Shown here piece after piece: positions 10,531 through 22,685 of a stretch of DNA of 64,000 nucleotides. A program made the position numbers and the translations under genes. The stretch covers positions 17,488,122-17,552,121 of the forward strand of contig LR990044.1 of assembly GCA_905147135.1 (NCBI GenBank). Direction: 5' to 3'. The stretch's first letter is position 1; every line of letters starts with the position of its first letter. Source of the stretch: Blastobasis lacticolella (lineage: Eukaryota > Arthropoda > Insecta > Lepidoptera > Blastobasidae). The notes under the pieces were generated by a model. That model made no database searches. It saw only the letters and a list, made by a program, of their open reading frames with translations, and was not told the origin of the DNA.

Positions 10531-11619
10531 AAAAAAAAGGAATCTGATGCACGCCATGCAATCGTAGCTATCTAGCTACGCAAGAGTATATTACCTACAA
10601 TTTCTCGAAAGAAACTCTAAGGCTCAAATCATATCGGAGTGGCAACGGCGTGCAGTTTCGTTGACGCTCCATTTTGAGCTTTAACTTTATTACAAAGACT
10701 CCGTTACGAGCAGTACCGGCGGGCTTGCCAATTTTTTCAGGCGATACTGCGCCTCCTGTTAGAGCGATGTAGAAATTGCACCGTTAAGGCTGGTAGTGTT
10801 TGGACTTGTATGGTTAGGGGGGTGGCTCTTGGATCTCTTTAATTAGAAGTTAGCAAAATTTCAAACCGAATTTGCATGCTTGGTAAGATTTATATTTACT
10901 CTCAAAGATTCTCGAAACATCAGAAATGCTTATTTGTCCTAATATCAATATTTGTATCTTTTCAGACATACAGTTAATATTGTAGTGAAAATTCCAGGGT
11001 GAAAAGTAAGATAATAATCTAATAATAAAATATTATTCTTGTAATCTGTGTCCAATAAAGAGTTTTTACTTACTTACACTACCTATGAAACCACGGAGCG
11101 ATTTATATTTATTTTAAAACGGTACAATATTACACGATACACACCTACAATAAGAATCACGTACTAAATCGGATTCAAATATTTAGATATATTTAGATAC
11201 CTATATTCTAACACCCTTTATACATGCCACTAGTTTGAAGGAAAACTGAGTAACCATCATTAAGAAACTCTCTTTAACAATTCCCAAGTACTAATGGCCG
11301 TATATTATACCGAGGGGTCAAGTTAAGGTTCATATTGTATGTGCCTGCATTTGGGTCAAAGCTATTGACAAGCTGGCTCAAGAGTGTGTACTGTTATCAT
11401 AAGTTATTAGATATTTTCATAATAGCATATTAAATGCTCAAGCAAAAACAAAGAATAAAAAATTAAGACACTTATTGCCACAAGACACCACGACACGACA
11501 AAAAAAAGGAATAAACAAAAAAAATACATTGTCCTACGTAGAATGTCGCCTGCATTAACAAGAATCAAAAAGACTAAAGAGCAAGACCTGTATTAACATA
11601 ATAATCTTTCACACAACCA
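10531..11619. other. Intergenic, nothing recognised
   Basis: AT-rich, no supported gene or named repeat. Confidence 0.35.
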
Positions 11620-11624
11620 AATTA

Positions 11625-11725
11625 TAGTGGCAGCGTGCTAGCTACACCGATAACCAGAGTTAAGCAATGCACGCAGAGTCAGAGAACCAGATGGGTGACC
11701 ATTTCGTAATTTAGTCAAACTTTTG
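11625..11725 (+). ncRNA. 5S-rRNA-like relic
   Basis: The words ACACCGATAACC, GTTAAGCAATGC and AGATGGGTGACC occur in the order and approximate spacing of the internal promoter region of insect 5S rRNA. Flanking parts are diverged and the 3' end is not conserved. It is a 5S pseudogene or the head of a 5S-derived SINE, not a functional 5S gene. Confidence 0.45.
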
Positions 11726-12829
11726 CACCGTCAAGAGCTTGCTTTTTTATATTCTACGCAGTGATAAACGTGGACACAGCCCACTTGATAATAATCGGTA
11801 GCTGTTGCCCACAACATCTATGATTCATGCATTCAGGTTGCAAGTAACAGCAACTGTGAGGACTAAGATGAAAAGCCTAATGCTTGTAATTGCTACTTGT
11901 TAGGTGTGCCTCCTAATAAGGTCGACCAAGGTTTTTCGCTGAGGAATATGAGACTGGTTGATCAGTTTCGGGAGCCGAGTGGCACCCCGTGAATATATTA
12001 TACAAAAGGAAGGAAGTATGAAAATACCTGCAAGCACAAGATATCCTCAACTGGAGGTGGCGTAGAAAGAAATAGCGATATCAGGTGTCGGGGGCCAAGA
12101 TCGTCTTTGGTCGCCGACCCATCTCAGTAAGTACTGTAGCACTGCTTGCTACACTGAGTTTAAAGTAAAAATGCAAATGTTTAATAGATGTTATATTGAT
12201 AAGTTTGGTTATAAGAATGATATAAAATACATATAATACCTTAGATCTAATTCAAATGGAACACATTTGAATTATCACCCAGCCAGTGCTATGTGTGCCC
12301 ATAGACGCAAGCTAATAGTTTGCGTCCTACTTGCTCCGACCTACCTAAACCTACACGCCTATATCCTACTTGCTCTAACCTACTTAACCGACTAGAGCCC
12401 CGGTTACCCTACAGGAGCAGCAAGCCAACCCGAATGCCTACCTAACTTAGAGCCCGTCCAAACATACGGCCTCCGACACCTACCTGTCCTAGAACCCGCC
12501 CTTACCTAAGGCCACACGCTACAGTACCTATCCATCATGTTTCAAGCGATCTACTGCCAGTGCTAGAGAGGCTTGCTCGTGGCTGGTCATCCTCCACCAA
12601 ATGGCGTACTCCATGTTCCGGATTGAGGTCCTGGATGCCGTCCATACAGTATGAATCTTGGCAGTCTAAGATAGATCCTTGATTAGATCTACACTTGTAG
12701 TGTGTCTAGACTGTAGGTGCTACCACAGTGGATGTTTCTAAATGTTCATTATTGTTTCTAAACACTAGTATAGGAGCACCTTAACATTCATTTTTAAAAT
12801 ATATAGTACATACGTATACAGATATTGTA
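11726..12829. other. Intergenic, nothing recognised
   Basis: Includes a stretch (12300-12500) with loosely repeated CCTACTTGCTC and ACCTACCTAA words. No coding region supported. Confidence 0.3.
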
Positions 12830-13000
12830 GAACTGACTTCCCTACATCCTTATTCTTTCCTTGGTTATGTATATCCCTACCTCCTCCTAAACCTCCTAAA
12901 CATTATTGCTGTTTTCATTATCATTTAAAGAATTTCATCCGGAAGGTATATATAAAGAAATCCCGAAAAAACTCGTGCAAAGTCGGGCCGGATCCCTAGT
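12830..13000 (+). mobile_element. Helitron-like non-autonomous fragment
   Basis: Ends at 13000 with GCAAAGTCGGGCCGGATCC followed by CTAGT, the same terminal pattern as the 45.06 and 61.7 kb copies. The 5' limit is uncertain. Confidence 0.45.
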
Positions 13001-14044
13001 AAATAATAATATCTATATACGCAGCCATTTGCATAACGTAAATCACAGTTTCTTATAAGCATTGTTTACGTATAAGAAGTCTTCGCCCGTATATCAACAA
13101 TATTAGGAGTATATTTGGAAGCCACACGAGTCGAGATGTAACTTCAGAATCTCATTATGGAGGTCTCGCCCTACTGTCATAAATTCAAAAGTTTATTCGC
13201 TACGAGAGGGCGGGTATCCTGCACCAGATATATTATAGGTACTGTTTCCCTGCAATCTTGGCAGGGATTTTAAAAAAATTCCAACGTCAAAGGAATGTCT
13301 GCATTACAGCCATTTGCCTGCGGTTTCCATAATTTTCCGGATCCTTACATTTTTTTCGGGATCAAAGTTGCCAGTGTCACGCAGAATTACTAGGGGATTT
13401 CTTTTTGAAAGGAAGTATTTTTTTATTCGATTTATTTTGTAGTTTCAGACTACGCATAGCGCGTTTCAGTAAATTTTTTATTAAAGTTTTGCTTTTAAGC
13501 AACGGGTCAACTAACAGCTTGACAACCATTACTGCCAGTGTCATAGTGTAAGGAAATCACACTAAAAAGTTTGACCGATTTGAAAAGAAAAACATACATC
13601 GCATTATTCAATCATCATTCATCACTCATATTGGACAGAGAGCACGAGTTCAGCAGTTCCTATGGCCACCTTCCGACTCTATCATCAAGTCAGCTCGATG
13701 GTATCATAAGATTGCTTTGTAATTTTGCTCGGTTGTTTGGTGGTAATCGGAAACCGCTAAATGTAATTATGTCCAATTTCTTTGGCATTCATACAAATTT
13801 TAAGTGACATTTGCTGACAGCACAACGCGCGTCGCCAACGTGCATTGCCGATGCAGGTAGGAACGGAATGTAATCACTACCGCCTATGAACACCCACAAT
13901 ACCCGGGTGTCGCAAACGTGTTGCCGGCTTTTGAGTTAGGTATAGCTTCGGTAGGGTAGCAGTACTACACGGAGTACTATCGATTCTATATATCAGAGTT
14001 AATATTAATACAATTTCTCAAATCAAAAATTGAGAAGAAGTGTA
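13001..14044. other. Intergenic with a partial repeat G
   Basis: At 13628-13720 the words CTATCATCAAGTCAGCTCGATGG-like match repeat G at 14045-14262. The rest is unassigned AT-rich sequence. Confidence 0.4.
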
Positions 14045-14262
14045 GGAGTTAACATGGCCATCTTCCGTCTTTATCATCAAGTCAGCTCGATGGTATCAAC
14101 ATTGTATGGTCAACAAACTTATATTATATAAGTGTGCAAAATTGGAGCTTAATCGGATACAGGGAAATGGGTAAAATTTAATTTGCAATATTTTATTACG
14201 TTCAGACACGGGACATGTGAAAGTAAATAAAAGCTTGTAAAAATAAAACGAAGTTAATAAAA
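14045..14262. repeat. Repeat G copy
   Basis: Shares in order the phrases CATCAAGTCAGCTCGATGG, AAGTGTGCAA, GGGAAATGGGT and AAAAGCTTGTAAAA with copies at 21430-21625 and 48310-48500. No ORF. Probably a retroposon 3' region. Confidence 0.65.
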
Positions 14263-14489
14263 ATAAATGTATCAGCAAGTAGGGTAATTATTACCATTTT
14301 TTTCCACAAGATTGTCGACACCGTCAACAAACATTACTCGCGCGGTGTCCAAACACCGCAACTTTGTCATTCTAACTAAATTACAGAGATAACTCTCTTT
14401 TTTCTTTATTACCTACGTAAATGTCAGATGGTCCACCTGACACCAGTAACCTAAGGAGAGCCGTAAAAAATTATATATACACTGGCCGT

Positions 14490-14705
14490 GTACAAAATGT
14501 TGGTCGTGTGGTGTTCGGCAGAGCGCCAACCCCTTACACTCGCGGGTGTCGTACAAGGTGACTGATGTTTCTGAAGCAAAAGATCTAGAGTCTCCGTAAG
14601 CTGGTAAATGGGCAGCAGTGATTTATATTGTTAAATTTACAGGCTCTAAGTCCTGCAGTGGACCGTTTTGCAAGACTTAGGGCCTGTAACGATAGATTCA
14701 CATTA
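14490..14705 (+). repeat. Repeat D (LINE 3'-terminal piece)
   Basis: Matches 41985-42240 and 48545-48810 through the phrases CAACCCCTTACACTC, GGGTGTCGTACAAGG, AGAGTCTCCGTA and TCCTGCAGTGGAC. A decayed copy. Confidence 0.6.
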
Positions 14706-14809
14706 GATTATAATACCTAAGAATACCTTCACGGATCTTCAACACGTCATCCATCCAGCAATATACTGCAGATAGAGTTGTTGATATTCTATTTCCTTCT
14801 AATATTATA

Positions 14810-15033
14810 AAATATTCGAAAGTTTGTAAGGATGTTTGGACGTTTGTTACTCCTTCACGCAAAAACTACTGAACGGAATTTGATAAAATTTATCAGCAAT
14901 ATAGTTTATAGCTCAGAATAGCACATAAGCTATAATTTATATCGAAAAGTGGTTCTCGTGGGAACGGGGTTGGGACGCTGTAACCGAATTTCACGCGGAC
15001 AAAGACGTCGTTAAAAGCTATATATTATACTTT
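14810..15033 (+). mobile_element. Decayed Helitron-like element
   Basis: Contains AACTACTGAACGGAATTTGA, GGTTCTCGTGGGAACGGG and a terminal ACGCGGACAAAGACG followed by a decayed AAGCTAT end. This is a pattern I know from CTAGT-ended lepidopteran elements. A related piece lies near 37400-37570. Confidence 0.4.
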
Positions 15034-15039
15034 TATCAG

Positions 15040-15240
15040 GTGGTAGGATTCTGTCAATCCTGAGGAGTTCCACTACCTTATCTATTTATGCCGATAAGCA
15101 ACAAGGCTTGCATTGTTGTGTTCCAGTTTGAAGGATAAAGTAGCCAGCGGAATTACAGGCGTAAGGCATCTTATCTTAGTTCTCACGGTGACATCGCACC
15201 TGCGGTCGCATTTTTGTTGCCCGCAACCTAAAAGCATGAA
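15040..15240 (+). repeat. Repeat E copy
   Basis: Matches 49855-50060 through CTTATCTATTT, GCTTGCATTGTTGTGTTCC, GTAGCCAGCG and GTTGCCCGCAACCTAAAAG-like words. This copy carries the unrearranged order, useful for seeing the foldback at 49929-49981. Confidence 0.6.
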
Positions 15241-15939
15241 TCGGTGATTTTAAGTAAGTAAGTAAGTAAAACACATTTATTACACTCAAACACACAGCAC
15301 AAAATTCTTAAAATTAAATTTAAAAAATATAATCAAACAGAGACAATAACAAAACAAGAAAAAGAAAAAAGATACTCTAATCTCGTAACTTGTGCCATGT
15401 GAAGAGTGCAATAGGACCACACTCAGCATATGCCACGACAGTTGCCGTGACGCTGGTTTTCAGTGGGCCCCCTAGTGAAGCACGGACAAAAGTGCCACAA
15501 GAAAGAAATAAATAAATATTATTTGTTTAAATACATAATACTATATATGAGTGTACATAGGTGATATATCGTGTGAAGTGTGAAAAAAAATAAGAAATAC
15601 GTAATTTTGTGGGCGCCAGTTACCGGTGGGCACATTTGTGACTGCGTAGGATAAAAAAAATGCTGTATCAAAGTTCTCACGGCAACACCGCTAGAAATTG
15701 CCACAAAACAACACTGATAACTGAATTACTTCGTTAAGAAGATGTGATGCAAAAATTTTAAAAGCAGCGCCGTGAAGTTTGGGAAGACATGACGCCATCC
15801 AAAGTTACACGAGTCTACGTCGGCCCGAATTACTTCTCGTCATCCAAGTTTTTCAACTTTCCTCGCTTTTCGACTCATAGGAGATTTACATGGCTCGCAA
15901 GTCATAGACTTGCCGATTCTATACTTATACTTATGCTTA
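15241..15939. other. Intergenic, nothing recognised
   Basis: No supported gene. Short reading frames here have no motif. Confidence 0.3.
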
Positions 15940-16289
15940 ATATAGCGAGCCTGGCGCGAATTCGTTCGCGTGGCATTCTACGCCTACTCCACCCTACTCT
16001 ACACCTACCCTACACGTACCCTACACCAACGCACCCTTTTTTCTTGCCTATAAACGTTCCTCTTAAGGCACTTACAGGCAGGCACACAGACTGACAGAGT
16101 TACTTTCACACTTATAGGTAACTAGTTGACTCGTCGCTACTTCTTTCGCTTGGCGTCCAACCTCTACTCTACCCTACCCTACTTTCTCGTAAATCCCTCT
16201 ATCTACACATTTGCGACACATTTTGCTCCACATTCACGGCCATCTTTACTTGGCTTGGTAATCGTCTCTAAAGATAATTTATAAAGAAA
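15940..16289 (-). mobile_element. Two adjacent Helitron-like ends
   Basis: In reverse orientation one element ends around 15943 (GCGAATTCGTTCGCG hairpin core) and a second around 16120 (AACTAGTTGACTCGTCGC). Both are followed by the C-rich CTACCCTACCC words that also mark other copies. Confidence 0.45.
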
Positions 16290-16744
16290 ATAACATCGTA
16301 CCATGACCTCATCCATGTCTCTTACAAAGTGCGCCCTCCCAAACGCAAACCCAAAGTAGTCTATCGTCGGAATTTCCACGACAAGGAACGCTTACGGAAG
16401 GACGCAGAAAAACTGGACTGGTCACCTTTGTAGGCTGCGGACTCTGTCGATGAAAAGGTGATCTTTAACACATTTATTTCGGACATATTTGATGTGCATG
16501 CTCCCCTGCGTCCTGTTCGTTTGAAGCATCTGCCCACGCCATGGCTCTCAACTCAAATCAAAACTTTGATGCTAAAGCGAGACAGATCTAAATTAAAGTA
16601 CCGAAAGTGCCGTACCGAAGTCAACCTACATGCCTATAAATCAATTTGCAACATTTGCAATCGTAACTAAACGTCAATACAGCGAATGCCTCGTCCAGCC
16701 GTACCTGGCATTTTCTACGATCACTTGGCGTGGAAGGGGCTGTC

Positions 16745-16761
16745 GGGGGGGGGGGGGGGGG
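16745..16761. repeat. 17-base G homopolymer
   Basis: An uninterrupted run of 17 G inside the degraded LINE, preceded by GGGGCTGTC. Could form a G-rich structure; its length may also be an assembly error. Confidence 0.9.
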
Positions 16762-17704
16762 ACCGTGGGACGCTAGACCTAGACGATCTAAACCAGCATT
16801 TTACGACGCCGCCTGTCACACTGGATTCCGTTACTAAATCAAATTCTCTTCAGTATCTTTCAGATCTGCCACTTCCGAAGTGTGAGTCATTCAAATTTAA
16901 CGACCTAACGGAGTCTAGTATCACAAAGTGTCTTCTGGAAATTTCAACTGGAGCAGTCGGTAGCGATGGCTTGAGTCATCAAATGGTGCTCCCCATCGTA
17001 GATTTTATAATTAGAGCTTTAACACGTATCTTAAACTTTTCTCTCAAAAGTAATGTATTTCCTGGAGCGTGGAATATAGCACATGTGATCCCTCTTCCAA
17101 AGAAACCCAATCTCATTTCTGCTTCCGATTTCCGCCCAATCTCCATACTGCCTGTCCTTTCCGAGTTACTGGAAAGTGCTGTTTATAAATACCTAGGATA
17201 AATAGTGAGACAGTGAGAGCACTGCTGAATGTCACTGATGACATCCATTTCGCTATGGACAACAAACAACTAATGGTGGTCACTCTGCTTGACTTCAGTA
17301 GTGCATTCAACTCTGTTGTTTTTGATGCACTCTGCCATTCCCTGGTTTGAGTCCTACCTCCGAGGTCGAAGACAGTGTGTGATGACGGAAGAATCTTCGT
17401 CAGCCTGGTGTAATGTTCTAGCTGGTGTCCCGCTGAACGGAGTTCTGTCTCCGCTGCTTTTCTCTATTTTTATTAACCAGGCGACTAAAGATGTCCATTC
17501 CATCTATACGCTGATGATCTCCAAATTTACGCGCACGTTTCGGTCTCTGAGGTCTCAAATGCCATCGACAAAGTCAATGCCGACTTGGCGGCGGTGCGGA
17601 GGTGGGCTGAGTCCTTTGGTCTATTGGTCAACCTGTCAAAGTCTCAAGCTATTATTGTCGGTAGCAGTCGTTTGAGGGGTGGTTCGGCGGAGTGCATGCC
17701 ACCA

Positions 17705-19090
17705 GTTTTTTTTTGTACCACTAAGGTGGCAAACAAGCTTACGGCCTGCTTGATGGTAAACAGTCACCGCAGCCTTTGGACGTTTGCAATACCAGGGGCA
17801 TCACCCACGCGTTGCCGACCCCGTAAAAACCTTTTAACCCCTTTCTCGAAGAACTTCATGTTGTACTCTCCAGGGAAAACCTCTCCAGGTAGTTCATTCC
17901 ACAACCATAGTGTGCGTGAGAGAAAGTTCCTTTGGAACCGCACAGTTCACGACCAATTTGGCTCCAAGGTGTGAGGATGAACTTCCCTGTCGATGGCGAG
18001 CGGTGCGATGAAAGAATGTAGCTGTAGGCATCATGTCAAACAGTTCTTCAGAACAAACACCGTTGTACAAGCGGTAGAACACACAAAGGGAGGCGAAATC
18101 CCTCCGCTGACTCAGCGGCTCAATACCACTTGTGAGAGCAGACAATTCTCACAGCCCGCTTTTGGTTGGAGTCACAAGGACCAAGCTGATATTCTGGTGC
18201 TCCCGCCCATAGATGGGAGCAATACTCCAAATGGGGTCTGACTTGGGCCTTATACAGGAGAAGCCGTTGCCCCGGCGTGAAGTATTGCTTTGATTTGTTA
18301 AGCACACCCAGCTTTTTAAATGACTGCGAAACTGGAGATGTCGACACCTAGGATATGACATGTATGCTCTTATAGATGGTAAATCCTGGAACTGAGGAGC
18401 TACAACGAATAGAGTTTTCTTGGCGGTAAACGAGCATACTTATGTCTTAGTGCGGTTAAATTGGCCCGATCGACGCCTTCGCCATATTTAGGCCAACTGC
18501 CAGTGCCTTGCTTAGTACCTTGACTCTCGTCAACGGTGTGTTAGGTACACTAGAAGATCACACGTTGAGCGACAATGTCGGAAACCATATTGACGGTCGC
18601 TCAAGAGATCGTGTGCTTCTAGGTAACCAAGGAGCTGTGTGTTTATAACTCACTCCATCACCTTAGAGAGAAGGGAGGTAATAGCGATAGGCCTGTAATT
18701 CGATGGGTCTGATCCGTCGCCCTTTTTGGGCACTAGGTACTAAGACGGGACTATCCCAGTGGAGTATAAGAGTGCAAAGAGGCGCGTTAATATCGGACAC
18801 AATTCGGGAGCACACACTTTAAGCACCACCGCCGGAATACTATCAGGTCCACTCGACTTTCGAACATCTAGAGAGAGTAGCACTCGCTGTACTTTCCGTT
18901 GAGAAATGGATATTTCCGGCATTGATTTGGCGCACCACGGGATGGTAGGCGAGTCGGCGCCTAAATTGGCTTTTTCTATTGCACTTTGGACCAGGGTACC
19001 GTCAGGTTTACACAGTAGTGGAAACGAGGACTGACTAAAGTTTCCCTCGGCAGCTTTGGCGAGCGATCAGAAAGCCCGGCTAGCAGAAGG
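17705..19090 (-). mobile_element. Jockey-like LINE fragment inside another LINE
   Basis: Minus-strand pieces in order from 19090 downward are: the RT lead-in (MPEISISQRKVQRVLLSLDV, SSGPDSIPAVVLK); PKKGDGSDPSNYRPIAITS and LSDRQYGFRHCRSTCDLL with a stop between; a gap where the palm domain is deleted; LNKSKQYFTPGQRLLLYKAQ and RPHLEYCSHLWAGAPEY; VFYRLYNGVCSEELF; and finally LWNELPGEVFPGEYNM with the conserved terminus. The 3' UTR word CAAACAAGCTTACGG is shared with copies at 2.5, 8.6-8.85 and 34.6 kb. Disabled by stops and internal deletion. Confidence 0.8.
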
Positions 19091-19774
19091 ACGAAAAAAA
19101 AAAAAGTTTATTAAGTCTTATTTTCCAGTTTATTGTACCATGAAACTTTGATAAAAATACAGAGTTATAGATGACACAACAGGCACTACTTATTTCTTAG
19201 AAGAAATCTCTTCCAGCAGGCCTATCAAAGAGATATGTGATAAGTAGTCGCAGATTAGACATGCACAATATCTAACTAAATATACATACACCTAATATAG
19301 TAAACTATATATACCAATACATAAAATATATAGATACCAACAAATTATCTATAGGCATTGTACCCTGCATTTTCAGGAACTATGAGAGAGATAGTGCTCT
19401 TTCACACACATCTTGTAAAATATTTTAAATGTAAAAAACACGTAATAGGTAAAAATAATGGATAGATCGTGAGTCGGTCGCCAATTCTGCTAACGAAGGC
19501 GAACTATGCTGATGCTTTGCACCGCGTAAAAACAATTTCTTCTTGCCCATGTTTGGGGGGTAATTAAAAGTTTGAGGGGGACTGGCAGCTCAGCCTCCCA
19601 GGGCCGAGATTAACAGCCTTTTCACTAGGTCTCCCTGACCGCCGCGCCAACACACTGCCCCCGCTCAGCTACGTAACAGCGAAAATGAGAGGACGGCCCC
19701 TCCACTACCAAAGCTACGATTTCCCATTGAGCACTGGAAACCTTACTCACCGGCAGAATCACAACACTATTAAA
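19091..19774. other. Unassigned filler between LINE halves
   Basis: Begins with an A-rich run next to the 5' break of the Jockey fragment. No coding content recognised. It separates that insertion from the resumed host LINE. Confidence 0.35.
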
Positions 19775-20690
19775 GTAGAACATAGTGGGAAATCCCACTA
19801 TGCTCTACCTCTCTTAAATCACTATGACGGCATTGTAATTCCCTACACAAATAAAACTCGCAACTTGGATCTCATTATGAACTTCAATCTGTCTTGGTCT
19901 TCACACGTCAATGACATTAGTAGACGTATGCACTTTACCTACCACTCTCTGCGGCGGCTTCAGTATTTTCTCCTGTACTAGGCCTAGGTTATGCTTGCTC
20001 AATCTCTTCTCCTGCCGCTTTTGAACTATGCAGACGTTTGTTTCTTGGACGCCACTGAAGAACTGACCCATAAATTGGAATGCCTACAGAATCTAGCTAT
20101 CAGATTTGTATTCGGCTTGCGAAAGTATGATCATGTTTCTGAATATCGCTCACGACTGAAGTGGCTTCCAATTAGACAACGTAGAAACCTTGACATCCTC
20201 ACATTTCTTTATAAGGCTTTAGGAAATCCCTCTATTCCGTAATATATCCGTTCCCGTTTCCGCCTCCTCCCTGCTCCTACCCGCTCCAGGCGTGAAAACG
20301 TTATCAAATCACTGCATGTTCCTTACTGTAACTCCAACTTCAAGTCGTTTATTGTTAAAGCGGCGCGACTCTGGAATAACTTGCCAGCTAATATTAGGGA
20401 CAGTCAAACAGTAAGTACATTCAAATCAAGACTAAAAGAGCATATTTTATCTTCTATTGATTAGCTTTATAGAATATTTATATAGTATATTATATATTAT
20501 TATAGGTATTTATGTATAATAGGTAAGTAGATATATAATGTAGTTTATTTAGAAAGTTAGTGCAAATTTTCTACTGCTTCCCCGTTTATTGCTTTCTTCC
20601 ACACCCGGTCCAAGCCCACCTTTGTAAACAACCTATTGTAATAATTGTTTTTAACTTGTTTCATGTGCAATAAAGTATATAATATCTATT

Positions 20691-21429
20691 GTTAAAAACC
20701 GCATTAAAATTCGTTACGTAGTTTAAAATATCTAAGCGTAAATACAGGGTGCGCCACTCGAAGTGTTACCAAATGATACAGCTATACTTTTGTCAATTTT
20801 GAGTGTATTTCATTAAAAACTTCACGAAACGTAACGAAAAAAATATATCGAGCATTAATAAAAATAGGTTATTGTTCGATGTAGCCACCCTAGTGCGGAT
20901 AACAGTATCGATACTGTTTGAGCTAACGTGATTTGAAAAAAAAACCGGACGAATCGCGAACCCAACTGATGCCTGATCGCTTTCTGTCTGATAGTACCCT
21001 TAGAGCGGCGGATAGATAAAAAAAATTAAAAAAATCTTCTATGAAAAACCAGTATAAAACAAAATTTAATATTAATATATCGTTACCGTTGTCTATGAAT
21101 TGGACCATACTACAAATTATAAGAAATCTGTTTACTTACGAATATTAATTAGGCACGTAAAGATTCATTAATAATTTCTTTTGACTTGACACGTAAAGTT
21201 TGCTGATAAAATACACAACATCGCTCGGAGTGCGGTAGCACGGATTGTACCATAGATTATAGAGTCATTTCTATTTCGCCTCACGGTAAAGAACGAATAC
21301 GGTTGTTCTAACCTCAAAAATATGACATTGACGTAACAATTATTCATTCAATATTTTTTTAAAGGTACCTAGCCTTTATCGCGCCTTTTTTATGATACTA
21401 CTGATCATGACTGAGTACTGTCAGGACTA
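20691..21429. other. Intergenic, small Helitron-like scrap
   Basis: 20690-20740 carries the words AACCGCATTAAAATTCGTTACG found in Helitron-like copies at 1750 and 50950. Otherwise nothing recognised. Confidence 0.35.
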
Positions 21430-21625
21430 ATCAAACAAGCCCAAACTCGATAGGTCACCTTCCGTCTCCATCATGAAATCAACTCGATGCATTTTCACCG
21501 AACATACATAAAAAGATATGCAAAATTCCAGTTCAATCGGAAACCGGGAAATGGGTTTTATTACGAACAAACATGGGGACATGTGAATGTAAGTAAAGCC
21601 TTGTAAAATAAAGAAAAATGATGGA
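21430..21625. repeat. Repeat G copy
   Basis: Same ordered words as 14045-14262, including GGGAAATGGGT, TTACGAACAA and GTAAAGCCTTGTAAAA. Confidence 0.6.
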
Positions 21626-22004
21626 TGTTGTTTACAAAACAATCAACAAAAGTAAAAATAATCTAACACAAAACTCGGTGATTTTCGACTTTCACAATCT
21701 TGTCAAAACCAAATTTTGACACCTGTCAGTTTATGTCAGAGCGTTTTCTAACCGTTGAATTCGATGGTTGGAAAATTGCAACCATTTACGATTCGGAGCG
21801 GCCGAGTTGCATTTGACACCGAGGCTCAGAACGCCCATCGAGTGAAAAATTGCGCTCGGAGTACGCTCGGAGCGTAGGTATACGAGTACTTATAGGTATA
21901 TAAACCCGGAACGCAGCCCAGATAGTGAGACCGCGGAACGTGCGGATTTTCTTTGTGTCAGTATCCTTATATTGTTTTAATTGGGAAAATAACTCGGTTA
22001 TATT
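21626..22004. other. Intergenic, nothing recognised
   Basis: Contains repeated CGCTCGGAG words but no named element. Confidence 0.3.
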
Positions 22005-22195
22005 TATAAAATAAATAAAAAATATAAATAAATAATCGTGTACAAATTCACACAGCGCCATTTAGCCCCAAACTAAGCAAAGCTTGTACTATGGGTGCTA
22101 ACTAACTGATATACTACTTATATACTTTTAAATACATACTTATTTTATCATACAACACCCGGACCTGTAACAGAAATTAAAATTCACTTTTGATA
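22005..22195 (-). repeat. SINE B, truncated
   Basis: Tail and body of SINE B (GCGCCATTTAGCCCCAAACT, AGCTTGTACTATGGGTGC), broken off at AACAGAAATTAAAATTCA before the tRNA head. Confidence 0.8.
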
Positions 22196-22539
22196 ATATT
22201 TTAGACAAATTGTTATCTATGTAAACAGTCCGTCCCATACCCTCCCATAACAGAAGTATAGGATATGTACCTATAGTGGAAGTTATACGTAGAAATTCTC
22301 TAGACATCAGTAAAACTAACAGTTTCCGGACCGCTGAAGCAAAATAAATAAAACATTATTAGCATACGGTTGCGCGCTTGTGCCAGTTTTACAGCAAAGT
22401 TTTTTTAAATAGTACAGTTTCAACTTAAATTTATGTATCCTGTGAGCCCGAGCGGCGAACTAAAATAGTCTCCTAAAAAGAAGATAGATATTAATATTTT
22501 TGAAAGCAAGTGTTTGTGAATAAATTAATATAAATAATC
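22196..22539. other. Intergenic, nothing recognised
   Basis: No supported feature. Confidence 0.3.
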
Positions 22540-22685
22540 ATCATTAACAATGACAGATAGGGTCGCGGTTACACATTCAGTCACCTAAATGTGCCGGTTT
22601 CATCACGATGTTTTCCCTCGCCGTAAAAGCAATGGTTAAACTAATGTAGGTACATGACTCAGAAAAAGTCATTCACGCATCCCTG
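22540..22685 (-). repeat. SINE A, partial
   Basis: Body words GGTTACACATTCAG, TTTCATCACGATGTTTTCCC and ACTCAGAAAAAGTCATT in SINE A order. The head and much of the middle are missing. Confidence 0.7.

Larger units (their letters stand above)
16290..20690 (+). mobile_element. Degraded LINE, host of a Jockey insertion
   Basis: Two parts of one non-LTR element. 16290-17704 encodes a pre-RT linker (FDVHAPLRPVRLKHLPTPW) and RT (SASDFRPISILPVLSELLE; a VPLNGVLSPLLF region standing for GVPQGSVLSP), with frameshifts. 19775-20465 encodes the C-terminal half (NFNLSWSSHVNDISRR, then LQNLAIRFVFGLRKYDHVSE and RLWNNLPANIRDSQT). An AT-rich 3' UTR with AATAAA ends near 20675. The segment between, about 17705-19774, is foreign (Jockey-like LINE on the other strand plus unassigned sequence). 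Multiple frameshifts and stops; not functional. Confidence 0.75.
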
